Below, piece by piece: positions 8,000 to 17,732 of a stretch of DNA of 53,279 nt (position 1 is its first letter; each line of letters opens with the position of its first letter). A program made the translations under genes and the position numbers. Below the pieces are notes generated by a model. The model saw only the letters and a program-made list of their open reading frames with translations, ran no database searches and was not told the origin of the DNA. The stretch is from Cognatundibacterium rugosum (GTDB lineage Bacteria; Pseudomonadota; Gammaproteobacteria; Burkholderiales; Burkholderiaceae_D): assembly GCF_014284365.1 (NCBI RefSeq), contig NZ_JACOGG010000019.1, positions 1 to 53,279 of the forward strand, read 5' to 3'.

Positions 8000-8211
8000 G
8001 GTTTTGGTGCTTGCGGACATATTCATGTCTGCAGTTAAACGGGAAACATGATGCGTTTCGTTTGAAACGTGAAAGTGTGCTGCCCCCGCAACGGTGTACA
8101 AATTGCAATGTATGTTGATGCATTGCCAGCCATTGTTCTATACCACTGTGCAAAATTTGCATGGGAAGGTCAGATGGTGATATTTGTCAGCCCGGATACC
8201 GGCCAGACATT
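8000..8211 (+). ncRNA. Cobalamin (B12) riboswitch upstream of btuB
   Basis: The conserved boxes are in order: ttggtgc (8004-8010), the aaacgggaa element (8037-8045), GCTGCCCCCGCAACGGT (8079-8095), actgtg and gggaagg (8145-8169), and the B12 box agcccggataccggcc (8189-8204). It lies about 175 bases before the btuB start. Adenosylcobalamin binding would reduce btuB expression. An open frame of 75 codons overlapping its end is regarded as a shadow. Confidence 0.95.
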
Positions 8212-8384
8212 CGTGAAGTGATACGGACGGGGGATTTCGTCAACAATTTGCTGTGCCAGCGCCTGATCGCATGTGCTGCCTTCGTTGTTTCTTGCAGAAC
8301 TGATCTGCATGCCTCTCATCCTGTCATTTTGTTCTGCGCGGCCCACGGGGACTTAGGTCGCAAAACATTTTTTCCCGGTTCATC
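8212..8384 (+). promoter_or_regulatory. btuB leader, expression platform of the riboswitch
   Basis: The stretch between the B12 box and the btuB ATG has no gene. It should contain the switching hairpins that control btuB. No classic T-run terminator was identified, so control of translation initiation is more likely than attenuation. That is inference. Confidence 0.5.
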
Positions 8385-10241
8385 ATGAAATCTGTACGTC
8401 AACCTCTCGCTATGGCATTAGCTATAGCTGCTGCATTCCCTGCAGCGCAAACTTTCGCCCAATCTCAATCCATGACGACCGCTGCCAGCGTGATCGTCAC
8501 CGCTGGCCGCCTGGAGCAGGCTGCTAAAGACGTGTTGGCTGACAACGTCGTCATTAGCGCGGAAGACATCGCTAAATCCGGCGCAGCGACCATCGTCGAC
8601 TTATTGCAGCAACAGCGCGGCATAGAAATTTCGCGCAATGGCGGCGCGGGTTCTAACGCTTCTGTATTTATCCGTGGCGGCAATAACAGCCAAAACGTGG
8701 TGCTGGTCGATGGCGTGCGTGTTGGTTCTGCGACCACTGGTGGCGCAACCTGGGCCACGATTCCGTTGCAACTGATTGATCACATTGAAATCGTTTACGG
8801 TCCACTGTCCAGCTTGTATGGTGCGGATGCGATGGGTGGCGTGATTCAGATTTTCACTAAAAAAACCGCAGGTGCATTGGCACCGACCGCATCGCTGGGT
8901 GTAGGCAGCTATGGTGCGCGCCAGCTGCAAACCGGTATTTCCGGCTCTATCAGCGACAAACTGAGCTTCTCGCTGAACGCAGCGCACACCGAGACTGAAG
9001 GCTTTTCGGTTACCAAACCGGCAGCAGGTATCTATTCCTACAATGCAGATAAAGACGGTCACAAAATGGACAGTCTGCACGCCAAGGTCAATCTGGAAGT
9101 GGCAAAAGGCTATGATGTCGGCGCCAGCGTGATGCAAAGCCGTTTGAACGCGATGTTCGATGCAGGCCCGTCGTATGATGACCGCAATGTGCAAAATCTG
9201 GAAACCCTGGCGCTGTATGGTAAAGGCAAAATTTCCGATACCTGGACTTCGTCTCTGCAGATTTCTCAATCCGGCGATCAGGGTTATACCGATGCGTCCT
9301 ACGGCAAAAGCCAGATCGATACCCGTCAGGAACTGATCAGCTTTCAGAATAATGTGGCGATTGGCAAAGATGTACTGCAAGTGATCGCAGAGCGCCGCGA
9401 AGAAAAAGTCTATGCCACGACGAAAGTCCTGAACGGCAAGCGTAAGACTGACTCGCTGGCTGGCTCTTACATTTTTAAACAGGATGCCCATCTGGCCAGT
9501 GCCAGCCTGCGTTACGACCATAGCTCCATCTATGGTAATAACACCACTGGCAGCATCGCTTACGGTTACAAAATGAGCGACGCTTTGCGCGTGAATGCCA
9601 GCTACGGCACCAGCTTCCGTGCACCAACTTTCAATGAGTTGTATTACCCAGGTTACGGCATCGCCAGCAACAAGCCAGAAAAAGCCAAGAATGCTGAAAT
9701 CGGTCTGTATTATGAGCAAGGCGATGCCCAGCTGAGCGCTGTGTACTACCGCAATAAGGCAACTGATCTGCTGGTCAGCACCAATGTTTGCCCGGTTGAG
9801 CAAAGCACCCATCCTTACGGCTGTGCCTATAACGTGAATCAGGCAACCATGTCTGGACTGACTATTGGTGGCAGCGCCGTCGTGGCAGGCGTGACGCTGC
9901 GTGGCTCGGTTGATATTCAAAATCCGAAAGATGACACGACCGGTTTGCAACTGGCACGTCGCGCTAAAAAGCATGGCAGTCTGGCCGCTGAATACAGCAT
10001 AGAAAAAGCAAAGTTTGGTGTCGAAACGGTGTTGTCCGGTCAGCGTTTTGATGATGTCGCCAACAAAAAAGTCTTGCCAGGTTATGGCTTGCTGAACCTG
10101 TATGGCAGCTATCAATTGAGTAAAGACGTGCAAGTGCTGGCACGTTGGAACAATGCCTTAAACAAGGATTACGAACTGGCTAAGAACTATGCGACGGCTG
10201 GTTCCAATCTGTTTTTAGGTCTGAATTACGGTTTTAAATAA
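8385..10241 (+). CDS. btuB: TonB-dependent vitamin B12 receptor BtuB
   Basis: This 618-residue outer-membrane receptor imports cobalamin using TonB energy. It has a signal peptide (residues 1-25, cleaved after QTFA), a TonB-box-like segment (ASVIVTAGR), a plug domain (about 45-160 with QQRGIEISRNGG, VFIRGGNNSQNVVLVDGVR and YGADAMGGVIQI), and a beta-barrel ending in aromatic YGFK. The TonB-dependent C-terminal block near FRAPTFNELYYPG is typical of BtuB. The riboswitch upstream gives independent support for cobalamin as substrate. Confidence 0.96.
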   Translation: MKSVRQPLAMALAIAAAFPAAQTFAQSQSMTTAASVIVTAGRLEQAAKDVLADNVVISAEDIAKSGAATIVDLLQQQRGIEISRNGGAGSNASVFIRGGNNSQNVVLVDGVRVGSATTGGATWATIPLQLIDHIEIVYGPLSSLYGADAMGGVIQIFTKKTAGALAPTASLGVGSYGARQLQTGISGSISDKLSFSLNAAHTETEGFSVTKPAAGIYSYNADKDGHKMDSLHAKVNLEVAKGYDVGASVMQSRLNAMFDAGPSYDDRNVQNLETLALYGKGKISDTWTSSLQISQSGDQGYTDASYGKSQIDTRQELISFQNNVAIGKDVLQVIAERREEKVYATTKVLNGKRKTDSLAGSYIFKQDAHLASASLRYDHSSIYGNNTTGSIAYGYKMSDALRVNASYGTSFRAPTFNELYYPGYGIASNKPEKAKNAEIGLYYEQGDAQLSAVYYRNKATDLLVSTNVCPVEQSTHPYGCAYNVNQATMSGLTIGGSAVVAGVTLRGSVDIQNPKDDTTGLQLARRAKKHGSLAAEYSIEKAKFGVETVLSGQRFDDVANKKVLPGYGLLNLYGSYQLSKDVQVLARWNNALNKDYELAKNYATAGSNLFLGLNYGFK

Positions 10242-10463
10242 TAAGATCGCCGTTCACAGGACAAGGCAGGCAGCAGACCGATTGCCGCTACAAATGAAGT
10301 GGGTATCGTCTGGGGCTGCCAAGTCTTGTAAGCGGCATTCTTAACAAGTTTGAACTAGCCGCATGTGCTGCATGTGCTACCTGAGGGCGGCACACCAGGC
10401 ACAGGCCTGGGTCGGGCTAAGCTGCCTGACTCCGGTTTGCGTCACCTTATTTCGGGTCGTTTC

Positions 10464-11522
10464 ATGACTACAAGCCTTACTGCCAGCTCTGCCACTTCAA
10501 CGCGCATCCATCGCTGGTCGCGCCGTCCGGCCTTGCTGCTTCCTGTTTTAATGACGATCGCTGTCTGCAGCATCGTATTCGCTTGTGTGATCGGTTCCGT
10601 GTCTTTGAGTTTGTCTGAACTGGGGCAGGCTGTGATAGCGATGGTACAGGGGCAGGACAATACAACGCTGGCCTCCAGCCTGCTGGATCTGCGCCTGAAT
10701 CGCGCGATGACAGGCTTTGTGACCGGCGCCACGCTGGCCTTATCCGGTGTGATGATGCAGGCCTTATTGCGTAATCCGCTGGCTGACCCCTATGTGCTTG
10801 GGATTTCCGGCGGTGCCTCGGTGGCAGCGCTGGCCATGATTTTATTTTACGGCAGCCTGTGGATGATCGATCTGGCTGCCTTTAGCGGCGCACTGGCGGT
10901 CGCCTTACTGCTATTCGCGCTGGCTTACCGCGACTTTAAAGGCAATGGCAGCAGTGATGGCAGTGCGCCCTTGTTATTGCTGACCGGCGTGATCGTCGCA
11001 GCTGGCTGCGGTGCGCTGATCACACTGATGTTGTCGGTAGCACCGGACAGCCGTCTGCGCGGCATGGTGTTTTGGATGATAGGCGATTTGTCTGCATCGC
11101 AATCGCGCTGGATGCCCTGGCTGGTATGGGGCACGGTACTGACATTGGCGATGCGTTACGCACGTTCCATCAATATCGCTGCCATGCATGCGGATACGGC
11201 CCATACGCTGGGTGTGAATGTGGGACGTTTGCGTCAGTTCTTATTTCTAGGTGCGGCCTTGCTGACCGCCAGTGCCGTCTCTACCGCAGGCAGTATCGGT
11301 TTTGTCGGCCTGATCATGCCGCATGCCTGCCGCTTTGCGCTGGGTCCGGATCACCGTTTGCTGATCCCGGCTGCAACGCTGTCGGGTGGCAGTTTTTTAG
11401 TGTTTGCCGATACCATTGCACGTACCGTGGTGGCGCCTCAGCAATTGCCGGTAGGGGTGATTACCGCACTGATCGGTGTACCGGTATTTTTATTGCAGTT
11501 GCATCAGTTGCGGAGGCATTGA
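10464..11522 (+). CDS. btuC: Cobalamin ABC transporter permease BtuC
   Basis: This is a 352-residue FecCD/BtuC-family permease that moves cobalamin from the periplasm across the inner membrane. About nine to ten hydrophobic helices are visible. Family motifs include LRLNRAMTGFVTGATLALSG, MQALLRNPLADPYVLGISGGA and GSIGFVGLIMPHACR, the last forming the coupling region with the ATPase. The frame is open upstream to 10365, but ATG 10464 gives the usual length and a short cytoplasmic start. The 220-bp gap after btuB shows no riboswitch boxes. The stop overlaps the btuD start (ATGA). Confidence 0.93.
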   Translation: MTTSLTASSATSTRIHRWSRRPALLLPVLMTIAVCSIVFACVIGSVSLSLSELGQAVIAMVQGQDNTTLASSLLDLRLNRAMTGFVTGATLALSGVMMQALLRNPLADPYVLGISGGASVAALAMILFYGSLWMIDLAAFSGALAVALLLFALAYRDFKGNGSSDGSAPLLLLTGVIVAAGCGALITLMLSVAPDSRLRGMVFWMIGDLSASQSRWMPWLVWGTVLTLAMRYARSINIAAMHADTAHTLGVNVGRLRQFLFLGAALLTASAVSTAGSIGFVGLIMPHACRFALGPDHRLLIPAATLSGGSFLVFADTIARTVVAPQQLPVGVITALIGVPVFLLQLHQLRRH

Positions 11523-12286
11523 TGGAAGTCCGCTATCTGAACTTACATATAGGGCAGCGTCATCTGGTCGATAAGCTGCACTGGCAGGTACAGCCCGGTG
11601 AATGCTGGTGCATCATCGGCCGCAATGGTGCTGGCAAGAGCACGCTGTTACGTACCCTGAGCGGTATGCGTGAGATTGAAGCCGATGGAGAAGTCTTATT
11701 TGAAGGCCGTGATATCCGCGACTGGCGGCTGGCCGATCTGGCCAAAATCCGTGCCTATCTGACACAAAGCCGGCATGATGCATTTGGCTATAGCGCATTA
11801 GATACCGTACTGAGTGCCAGATACCCGTTCCAGGATGCGCACTACTGGGATGCAGGAGATGATGTCGCGCTCGCCTTGCATGCCTTGCAGGCGCTGGATG
11901 TCGCCGATCTGGCTGAACGCGATGTGCGCAGCCTGTCCGGCGGTGAACGCCAACGTGTGGCAATCGCTGCCTTGCTGGCGCAGGATGCGCAATGCATGTT
12001 ACTGGATGAACCCGCCAATGCACTCGATCTGGCGCATCAGGTCAGCGTCATGCAATTGTTTTCTGAGCTCTGTCAGCAACAACAAAAATCGGTGGTGATG
12101 GTCAGCCATGATCTCAATCTGGCGCACCGCGTTGCGACCCATGCGCTGTTACTGATGGGTGACGGGCGCTGGCTCAGTGGCAGCCGCGATCAGATGTTCA
12201 CCGTTGATCAGCTCAGCGAATGTCTGGGTCATCCTATTCAGCGCTTTCAGCACAATGGACAAACCCTGTTCTTACCTCAAACCTGA
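11522..12286 (+). CDS. btuD: Cobalamin ABC transporter ATPase BtuD
   Basis: This 254-residue ABC ATPase energises BtuC. Walker A is GRNGAGKST (33-41), the signature is LSGGERQ (138-144), Walker B is CMLLDEP, and the H-loop histidine is in VMVSHDLN. The ATG overlaps the btuC stop. The frame is open far upstream but that part is out-of-frame read-through of btuC. Together with btuB, btuC and btuF it makes a full B12 uptake route. Confidence 0.95.
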   Translation: MEVRYLNLHIGQRHLVDKLHWQVQPGECWCIIGRNGAGKSTLLRTLSGMREIEADGEVLFEGRDIRDWRLADLAKIRAYLTQSRHDAFGYSALDTVLSARYPFQDAHYWDAGDDVALALHALQALDVADLAERDVRSLSGGERQRVAIAALLAQDAQCMLLDEPANALDLAHQVSVMQLFSELCQQQQKSVVMVSHDLNLAHRVATHALLLMGDGRWLSGSRDQMFTVDQLSECLGHPIQRFQHNGQTLFLPQT

Positions 12287-12290
12287 CATC

Positions 12291-12923
12291 ATGACTAACA
12301 CTGCAAATGGCGATAGCAGCGCCGACAATATCAATACCCGTCACCAGCGCCGCATGGAGCGCAAAAAAGCCCTGATGGATGAACGCATACAACAGGCCCA
12401 GCGTGAGACTGGTGTCTTGCTGGTTCATACCGGTAATGGCAAGGGTAAGAGCTCCAGTGCCTTCGGCATGGTGATGCGTGCGCTGGGGCATGGCATGCGG
12501 GTCGGTGTGGTGCAGTTCATCAAGGGTGCGATGTCGACCGGCGAAGAAATTTTCCTGCGCCGTTTCCCGGATGAGGTGCAGTTCCATGCCATGGGCGAGG
12601 GCTATACCTGGGAAACCCAGAACCGTGAACGCGATATAGAAAAAGCCCTGCTCGCCTGGGAACAGGCTAAGCGATTTATGCAGGATCCGGCGATAGGCCT
12701 GGTGGTGCTGGACGAACTGAATATCGCACTCAAATATCATTATCTGGATGTACAACAGGTGATCGCTGATATCGATGCCCGCCCTGAAATGCAGCACGTA
12801 GTGGTGACTGGGCGCGGTGCTTTGCCGGAATTGATCGAAGTGGCTGATACCGTAACTGAAATGCAGATCGTCAAGCACGCATTTAAAGATGGCATCGTGG
12901 CGCAGGCAGGTGTGGAATGGTGA
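12291..12923 (+). CDS. cobO: Cob(I)yrinic acid a,c-diamide adenosyltransferase
   Basis: This is a 210-residue CobA/CobO-family enzyme that transfers the adenosyl group of ATP to reduced corrinoid. The P-loop HTGNGKGKS lies at 46-54, followed by VVQFIKG, and VVLDELN and VVTGRGA are conserved in the family. An N-terminal stretch of about 35 charged residues matches the extra helix seen in CobO-type proteins. The start is four bases after the btuD stop, and the end overlaps cobB by seven bases. It lets imported, dealkylated corrinoids be turned into the coenzyme form. Confidence 0.95.
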   Translation: MTNTANGDSSADNINTRHQRRMERKKALMDERIQQAQRETGVLLVHTGNGKGKSSSAFGMVMRALGHGMRVGVVQFIKGAMSTGEEIFLRRFPDEVQFHAMGEGYTWETQNRERDIEKALLAWEQAKRFMQDPAIGLVVLDELNIALKYHYLDVQQVIADIDARPEMQHVVVTGRGALPELIEVADTVTEMQIVKHAFKDGIVAQAGVEW

Positions 12924-14218
12924 GCCATCAGGCCAAGGTGGTGCTGGTGTCGGCCATCGCTTCGGGACAAGGCAAGACCACCACCACCGCGGCGCTGGCA
13001 CGCAAACTGGTGCGCTCCGGTCAACGCGTCAGGGTGTTTAAAACGGGGCCGGATTTCATCGATCCTATGCTGCTGGAACGCGCCTGCGGTCATGCTGTAC
13101 TGTCGCTGGATTTGTGGATGGTCGGTCATGCCGCGTCACAGGCTTTGCTGGCGCAGGCGGCGATGGAAGCCGATGTGATCCTGATCGAAGGCGTGATGGG
13201 ACTGTATGATGGTCAGCCTTCATCAGCGGATTTAGCCCGTGCATTTGGTGTGCCAGTGTTAGCGGTGCTGGATGCATCGGCCATGGCGCAGACCGTGGGG
13301 GCGCTGGCATTGGGCTTACGCGATTATGGGCCGGTGCACCTGGCCGGCGTGATTGCGAATCGCATCGCGTCGGCTGGACACGCACAAATGGTGGCAGAAG
13401 CGATGCGTGATATTCCCTTGATCGGCACCCTGAGTCGTCAGGAGCAGACTTTGCCGGAGCGCCACCTGGGACTGGTGTTACCGGATGAAGTCAGCCAGCT
13501 CGATACGATACTGGATCAACTGGCGGAGCAGTTACAGCTCGATATGCAGGCGTTTGAGGCCTTGCCGCTCACGACTTTTTCCGTACCAGAGACTGCGATT
13601 GAAAACACAACGCCACTGGCTGGTAAAACCATCGCGATAGCACGCGATGCCGCCTTTGCGTTTATTTACCCAGCCAATTTACTGTGCCTGCAGCAGGCTG
13701 GTGCCAGCCTGGTATTTTTCTCACCACTTGCAGATCAGGCCGTGCCTGATATCGCTGACGCGGTGTATCTGCCTGGCGGTTATCCTGAATTACATGCTGA
13801 ACGCTTGTCGCAGGCATCGACCTGGAAAACATCGATACTCGCGCATCATGCAGCAGGCAAGCCGGTCTATGCAGAATGCGGTGGCATGATGGCGCTCACA
13901 GAAACGGTATGCGATCAGCAGGGGCAGAGCTGGCCCATGGCGGGTCTGTTACCCGGCACCGTTACGATGCAAAAGCGGCTGACTGCGCTGGGGCCGCAAT
14001 ATCTGTCCACCAGTGATGGTGAGTTGCGCGGCCATACGTTTCACTTTTCCAATTTCAGCACCAGTCTGACGGCTGCCACCCATGCAGTAAAGCAGCGTGA
14101 TACGCAGCAAGGCGAAGCGGTGTACCAGGTTGGTAATTTACGTGCCTCGTATTTTCATGCGTATTTCCCCTCGCATCCGGCAGCGATGGCACGCTTACTG
14201 CTGGGCGAGGCGCTATGA
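12917..14218 (+). CDS. cobB: Cobyrinate a,c-diamide synthase
   Basis: This 433-residue ATP- and glutamine-dependent amidase adds amide groups to carboxyls a and c of the corrin ring. The N-terminal dethiobiotin-synthase-like domain carries SGQGKTTTT (P-loop) and IEGVMGLYDG. The C-terminal class I glutamine amidotransferase domain has the nucleophile C321 in AECGGMM and the HTFHFS and SYFHAYF histidines. No earlier corrin-ring genes are in the window. The enzyme may serve hydrolysed corrinoid salvage or a de novo pathway encoded elsewhere. Confidence 0.95.
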   Translation: MVSHQAKVVLVSAIASGQGKTTTTAALARKLVRSGQRVRVFKTGPDFIDPMLLERACGHAVLSLDLWMVGHAASQALLAQAAMEADVILIEGVMGLYDGQPSSADLARAFGVPVLAVLDASAMAQTVGALALGLRDYGPVHLAGVIANRIASAGHAQMVAEAMRDIPLIGTLSRQEQTLPERHLGLVLPDEVSQLDTILDQLAEQLQLDMQAFEALPLTTFSVPETAIENTTPLAGKTIAIARDAAFAFIYPANLLCLQQAGASLVFFSPLADQAVPDIADAVYLPGGYPELHAERLSQASTWKTSILAHHAAGKPVYAECGGMMALTETVCDQQGQSWPMAGLLPGTVTMQKRLTALGPQYLSTSDGELRGHTFHFSNFSTSLTAATHAVKQRDTQQGEAVYQVGNLRASYFHAYFPSHPAAMARLLLGEAL

Positions 14219-14784
14219 GCTGCACGCTGGTTTTCGGTGCTGCGCGTTCCGGTAAAAGCCGCTATGCCGAGCAGCTGGCCGCACGCGCTGAGCAGGCCGG
14301 TCAACGCGTCGTGTATGTCGCCACAGCGGGAAGTCAGGATGGCGAAATGCAGCAGCGTATCGCCATGCACCGTGCACAACGCCCAGCACACTGGCTCACG
14401 GTGGAACAGCCGCTCGCACTGGCGGAAGTACTTGCTCACTATGCCGCACCGGATTGCGTGATTCTGGTCGATTGCCTCACGGTGTGGCTGTCGAATTGTC
14501 TGTTCGCCCAGCAGCAGGCATTCCCTGAAGTCGGGCAAATTACTTTACCAGCGACCTGGCTCACAGAACGCGCTGCACTGCTGGCGCAATTAGAAAGGCA
14601 GCCGGGGCAGGTGATCCTGGTATCGAATGAAGTTGGCATGGGCATCGTGCCTATGGGGGCGATTTCGCGTTGCTTCGTCGATGAGTCTGGCCGCTTGAAT
14701 CAGGCGGTGGCAGCAATCGCAGAACAGGTGGTGTGGGTCGCAGCGGGATTACCTTTGTACCTGAAAGGGAGTCGCCCATGCTGA
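14215..14784 (+). CDS. cobU: Bifunctional adenosylcobinamide kinase / guanylyltransferase
   Basis: This is a 189-residue CobU/CobP enzyme that phosphorylates adenosylcobinamide and then attaches GMP to give adenosylcobinamide-GDP, the substrate of CobS. The P-loop is GAARSGKS (8-15). The histidine of the guanylylation site lies in RIAMHRAQRP, and ILVDCLTVWL and VSNEVGMGIVP are hallmark motifs. It overlaps cobB by four bases and the next gene by seven. Confidence 0.96.
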   Translation: MSCTLVFGAARSGKSRYAEQLAARAEQAGQRVVYVATAGSQDGEMQQRIAMHRAQRPAHWLTVEQPLALAEVLAHYAAPDCVILVDCLTVWLSNCLFAQQQAFPEVGQITLPATWLTERAALLAQLERQPGQVILVSNEVGMGIVPMGAISRCFVDESGRLNQAVAAIAEQVVWVAAGLPLYLKGSRPC

Positions 14785-15737
14785 TGCTGACCGGACTCAC
14801 ACTGAGCTGCGCATTGCTGCTGGGCGTGCTGCTCGATGGTCTGCTGGGTGAGACCAGACGCTGGCATCCTTTGATCGGTTTCGGCAAGCTGGCTAACCTG
14901 ATCGAACGATGGCTCAATCATGCTAAGGCCAGCCGCTACCAAGGTGGCTTGGCCTGGGCTGTCTGTGTATTGCCCATCGTCTTGCTGGTACAGGCAGCCT
15001 TGTATGCGGCCGCTTACACCAGTCTCTGGTTGGCACCCTTGCTGCATGCGGCCTTGCTGTATGTGTGTCTGGGTTTGCGCAGTCTGCGTGAGCACAATCT
15101 GCCGATACAGCAGGCGCTGGAGGCTGGCGACCTGGATCAGGCCAGACAACTGACCGCACGCATCGTCAGCCGCGATACGGCTGAGGCGGACGCCGCTTAT
15201 TTATCCAAAGCCAGCGTCGAGTCAGTGCTGGAAAATGGCTGCGATGCGGTGTTTGGCACCTTGTTCTGGTTCCTGTTACTCGGCGGTGCAGGTGCAGTGT
15301 TGTACCGCTTGTCGAATACCCTCGATGCGATGTGGGGTTACCGCAGTCCGCGTTTTTTACGTTTTGGTTGTGTGGCGGCACGGGTGGACGATGTGCTCAA
15401 TCTGATCCCGGCACGTTTGACTGCACTCAGTTACGCTTTACTCGGCAATACCCGGCTGGCCTTGCATTGCTGGCGTACCCAGACTGCGGCCTGGCCCAGT
15501 CCGAATGCGGGGCCGGTGATGGCTGCCGGTGCCGGTGCGCTGGGCGTACAACTGGGTGGCAGCGCCCGCTATGACGGTCAGGATGAACAGCGTCCGCCTT
15601 TAGGCGCAGGACGCAGTGCCGCGCCATCGGATATTCTGGCCGCATGGCACCTGGTCTGGCACAGCACCTTGCTGTGGCTGGGTATCGCCGTGTTGCTCAC
15701 GCTAGGCTTGGGACAGGGCGGAATATTCTATGCTTGA
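14778..15737 (+). CDS. cbiB: Adenosylcobinamide-phosphate synthase CbiB/CobD
   Basis: This is a 319-residue membrane protein that attaches the aminopropanol (phosphate) arm to adenosylcobyric acid. Family motifs are GETRRWHPLIGFGKL near residue 24, RIVSRDT, and SNTLDAMWGYRSPRFLRFG; several transmembrane helices are visible. ATG 14778 is used because earlier in-frame codons lie inside cobU. It works with the decarboxylase encoded next. Confidence 0.94.
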   Translation: MLMLTGLTLSCALLLGVLLDGLLGETRRWHPLIGFGKLANLIERWLNHAKASRYQGGLAWAVCVLPIVLLVQAALYAAAYTSLWLAPLLHAALLYVCLGLRSLREHNLPIQQALEAGDLDQARQLTARIVSRDTAEADAAYLSKASVESVLENGCDAVFGTLFWFLLLGGAGAVLYRLSNTLDAMWGYRSPRFLRFGCVAARVDDVLNLIPARLTALSYALLGNTRLALHCWRTQTAAWPSPNAGPVMAAGAGALGVQLGGSARYDGQDEQRPPLGAGRSAAPSDILAAWHLVWHSTLLWLGIAVLLTLGLGQGGIFYA

Positions 15738-16749
15738 ACATGGTGGCAATTTGCGCGATGCCGTTGCGCGTTATGGGCGGCCATTGGCGGACTGGATCGA
15801 TTTATCGACCGGCATTAATCCGGACTTTTATCCTGTCCCTGCGCTCAGCAGTAATGCCTGGCACCGCTTACCGGAAATATCGGATGCGCTGAATGCCGCA
15901 GCGGCAGCGTATTATCAGGCTCCGGTTTTACTGGCGGTAGCGGGCAGTCAGGCTGCGATTCAGGCCTTGCCGCGTTTGCGTGCAGCCAGTCGCGTGGTGG
16001 TGTCCGCTCCCTCGTATGCAGAGCACGCGCATCAATGGCGGCAAGCTGGCCATCAGGTCAGCGAATGCCCTTTTTCTGAATTGGTACAGCATCTCGATGA
16101 GTGTGATGTGATGGTGATCTGCCAGCCTAATAATCCCACCGGCGCCTGGATCGCACCCGCAGAGTTGCTGCAATGGGCGCAGCGCCTGCATCAACGCGGC
16201 GGCTGGCTGATTGTGGATGAAGCCTTCGGCGATACCTTACCTGAGATCAGCCTGGCTGCGCATACTGCACATGCGCAGCATGCCGGTCTGATCGTATTGC
16301 GCTCGGTCGGAAAATTTTTTGGACTGGCCGGACTGCGCCTGGGTTTTGTGGCAGCGGCACCGGATTTGCTGACACGACTGGCCGACTGGCTGGGCCCCTG
16401 GGCTGTCAGTGGTCCGGCGCAGGAGGTGGCGCTGCGTGCACTGAGTGATCTGGACTGGCAACAGCAGACCCGTGCGCGTTTGCAATTGCACGGTCAGCGT
16501 TTGCGCGAACTGCTGCAGGCGCAACACTTGCCTAGCAGCGGCACCGACTTATTTCAATGGGTTGCTGCACAGGACTTGCAGGGCAGAACGGAAGCCTTCT
16601 GGGAATGGCTGGCGCAGCGCGGTATCTGGACCCGCTATTTTGCGCCGGGGCCGCAACGACCACATGGCATACGCTTTGGCCTGCCGGCCTCCGAGGCGGC
16701 CTGGCAGCGCTTAGAACTGGCTTTACAAGAATGGACGATACAAGGATGA
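15730..16749 (+). CDS. Threonine-phosphate decarboxylase (PLP-dependent, CobD/CobC type)
   Basis: This 339-residue fold-type I PLP enzyme resembles histidinol-phosphate aminotransferase. In cobalamin synthesis this family decarboxylates L-threonine phosphate to (R)-1-amino-2-propanol phosphate, the arm used by CbiB. MLEHGGNLRDAVARYG at the start and IDLSTGINP are characteristic. NNPTGAW, IVDEAFGD and the PLP lysine K195 in VGKFFGLAGLRLG form the active site. It overlaps cbiB by eight bases. The symbol is left blank because naming differs between pathways (cobC or cobD). Confidence 0.94.
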   Translation: MLEHGGNLRDAVARYGRPLADWIDLSTGINPDFYPVPALSSNAWHRLPEISDALNAAAAAYYQAPVLLAVAGSQAAIQALPRLRAASRVVVSAPSYAEHAHQWRQAGHQVSECPFSELVQHLDECDVMVICQPNNPTGAWIAPAELLQWAQRLHQRGGWLIVDEAFGDTLPEISLAAHTAHAQHAGLIVLRSVGKFFGLAGLRLGFVAAAPDLLTRLADWLGPWAVSGPAQEVALRALSDLDWQQQTRARLQLHGQRLRELLQAQHLPSSGTDLFQWVAAQDLQGRTEAFWEWLAQRGIWTRYFAPGPQRPHGIRFGLPASEAAWQRLELALQEWTIQG

Positions 16750-17732
16750 ATACCTCTTTATGGCGGCAACTCGCGTGGGTTGCGGTATTGGGCAGCGGTT
16801 TGCATTTGCCGGTTTATGCGGCGACTGCATCAGCTTCTGCTTCGGCAGCACCAGTGACAGCAGCCGCACAATTGACTGTCACTGATGATCTGGGACGTCA
16901 GGTCACGCTGAGCAAACCGGCACAACGTGTCATCAGTCTGGCGCCTCATGTGACGGAATTGATTTTTGCTGCCGGTGCTGGCGATAAGATCGTCGCCACC
17001 GTCAGCTATAGCGATTTCCCGGAAGCGGCCAAAGCGATACCGCGCATAGGTGATTTACGTCAGCTGGATATGGAACGCATTCTGGCTGCCAAGCCGGATT
17101 TGATTGTGGTCTGGATGCATGGTGCGTTTGATCGTCAGCTGGAATTGCTGAAGCAATCCGGCGTGCCTTTCTTTTTCAGCGAACCACATCAGATGGAGCA
17201 TATCCCCGAAACCTTGAGTAAGCTGGGGCTGCTGATGGGGACCAACAAAAAAGCGGAACTGGCAGCAACGGATTTTCGGACGCAGTGGCAGCAGATTACC
17301 AGCCGCTATGCGCAAAAACCGATAGTGCGTACTTTCTATCAGGTTTGGAATAAGCCGCTTTATACGCTTAACGAAAAACACATCATCAATGACGTATTGC
17401 GTAGCTGTGGTGGTGAAAATATTTACGGCAAGCTGGCAGCGACTGCACCGGTGGTCGGCCTGGAATCCGTATTGCAGGAAAATCCGGAACTGATACTCGC
17501 CGCAGAAAATAAGAAACATGCAGGGCAAATGCTGGAGCAGTGGAAGAGCTTTCCGACTTTGCTGGCCAATAAAAATCATAATCTGGTCGCGATTGATGGC
17601 GATTTGATGAACCGGCCTGGGCCGCGCCTGATTGATGGCGCACGTGCCATGTGCGAAGCACTGGAACTGGCCAGACAGCACCGTCAATCCGGTACACCGT
17701 CATCCACAGCAGTAACGAAAGTGAAGTCATGA
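16746..17732 (+). CDS. btuF: Periplasmic cobalamin-binding protein BtuF
   Basis: This 328-residue ABC substrate-binding protein has a signal peptide of about 25 residues (hydrophobic WVAVLGSGLHLP, cleaved near YAA) and an Ala/Ser-rich linker before the binding domain. The BtuF fold is shown by RVISLAPHVTELIFAAGAGDKIVA, IGDLRQLDMERILAAKPDLI and the C-terminal GPRLIDGARA. It would hand cobalamin to BtuCD. The ATG overlaps the stop of the decarboxylase gene, and the end overlaps the next BtuF-like gene. Confidence 0.92.
   Translation: MNTSLWRQLAWVAVLGSGLHLPVYAATASASASAAPVTAAAQLTVTDDLGRQVTLSKPAQRVISLAPHVTELIFAAGAGDKIVATVSYSDFPEAAKAIPRIGDLRQLDMERILAAKPDLIVVWMHGAFDRQLELLKQSGVPFFFSEPHQMEHIPETLSKLGLLMGTNKKAELAATDFRTQWQQITSRYAQKPIVRTFYQVWNKPLYTLNEKHIINDVLRSCGGENIYGKLAATAPVVGLESVLQENPELILAAENKKHAGQMLEQWKSFPTLLANKNHNLVAIDGDLMNRPGPRLIDGARAMCEALELARQHRQSGTPSSTAVTKVKS

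Noticed and set aside
8161..8388. 75-codon frame before btuB
   Set aside because: It overlaps the 3' part of the cobalamin riboswitch and has no ribosome site; the RNA structure explains the sequence.
8601..10133. 510-codon minus-strand frame inside btuB
   Set aside because: It is entirely antisense to a clear BtuB gene, and long antisense frames are common in such coding sequence.
10242..10463. Possible second cobalamin riboswitch before btuC
   Set aside because: The conserved boxes GCCCCCGCAAC and the B12 box are absent.
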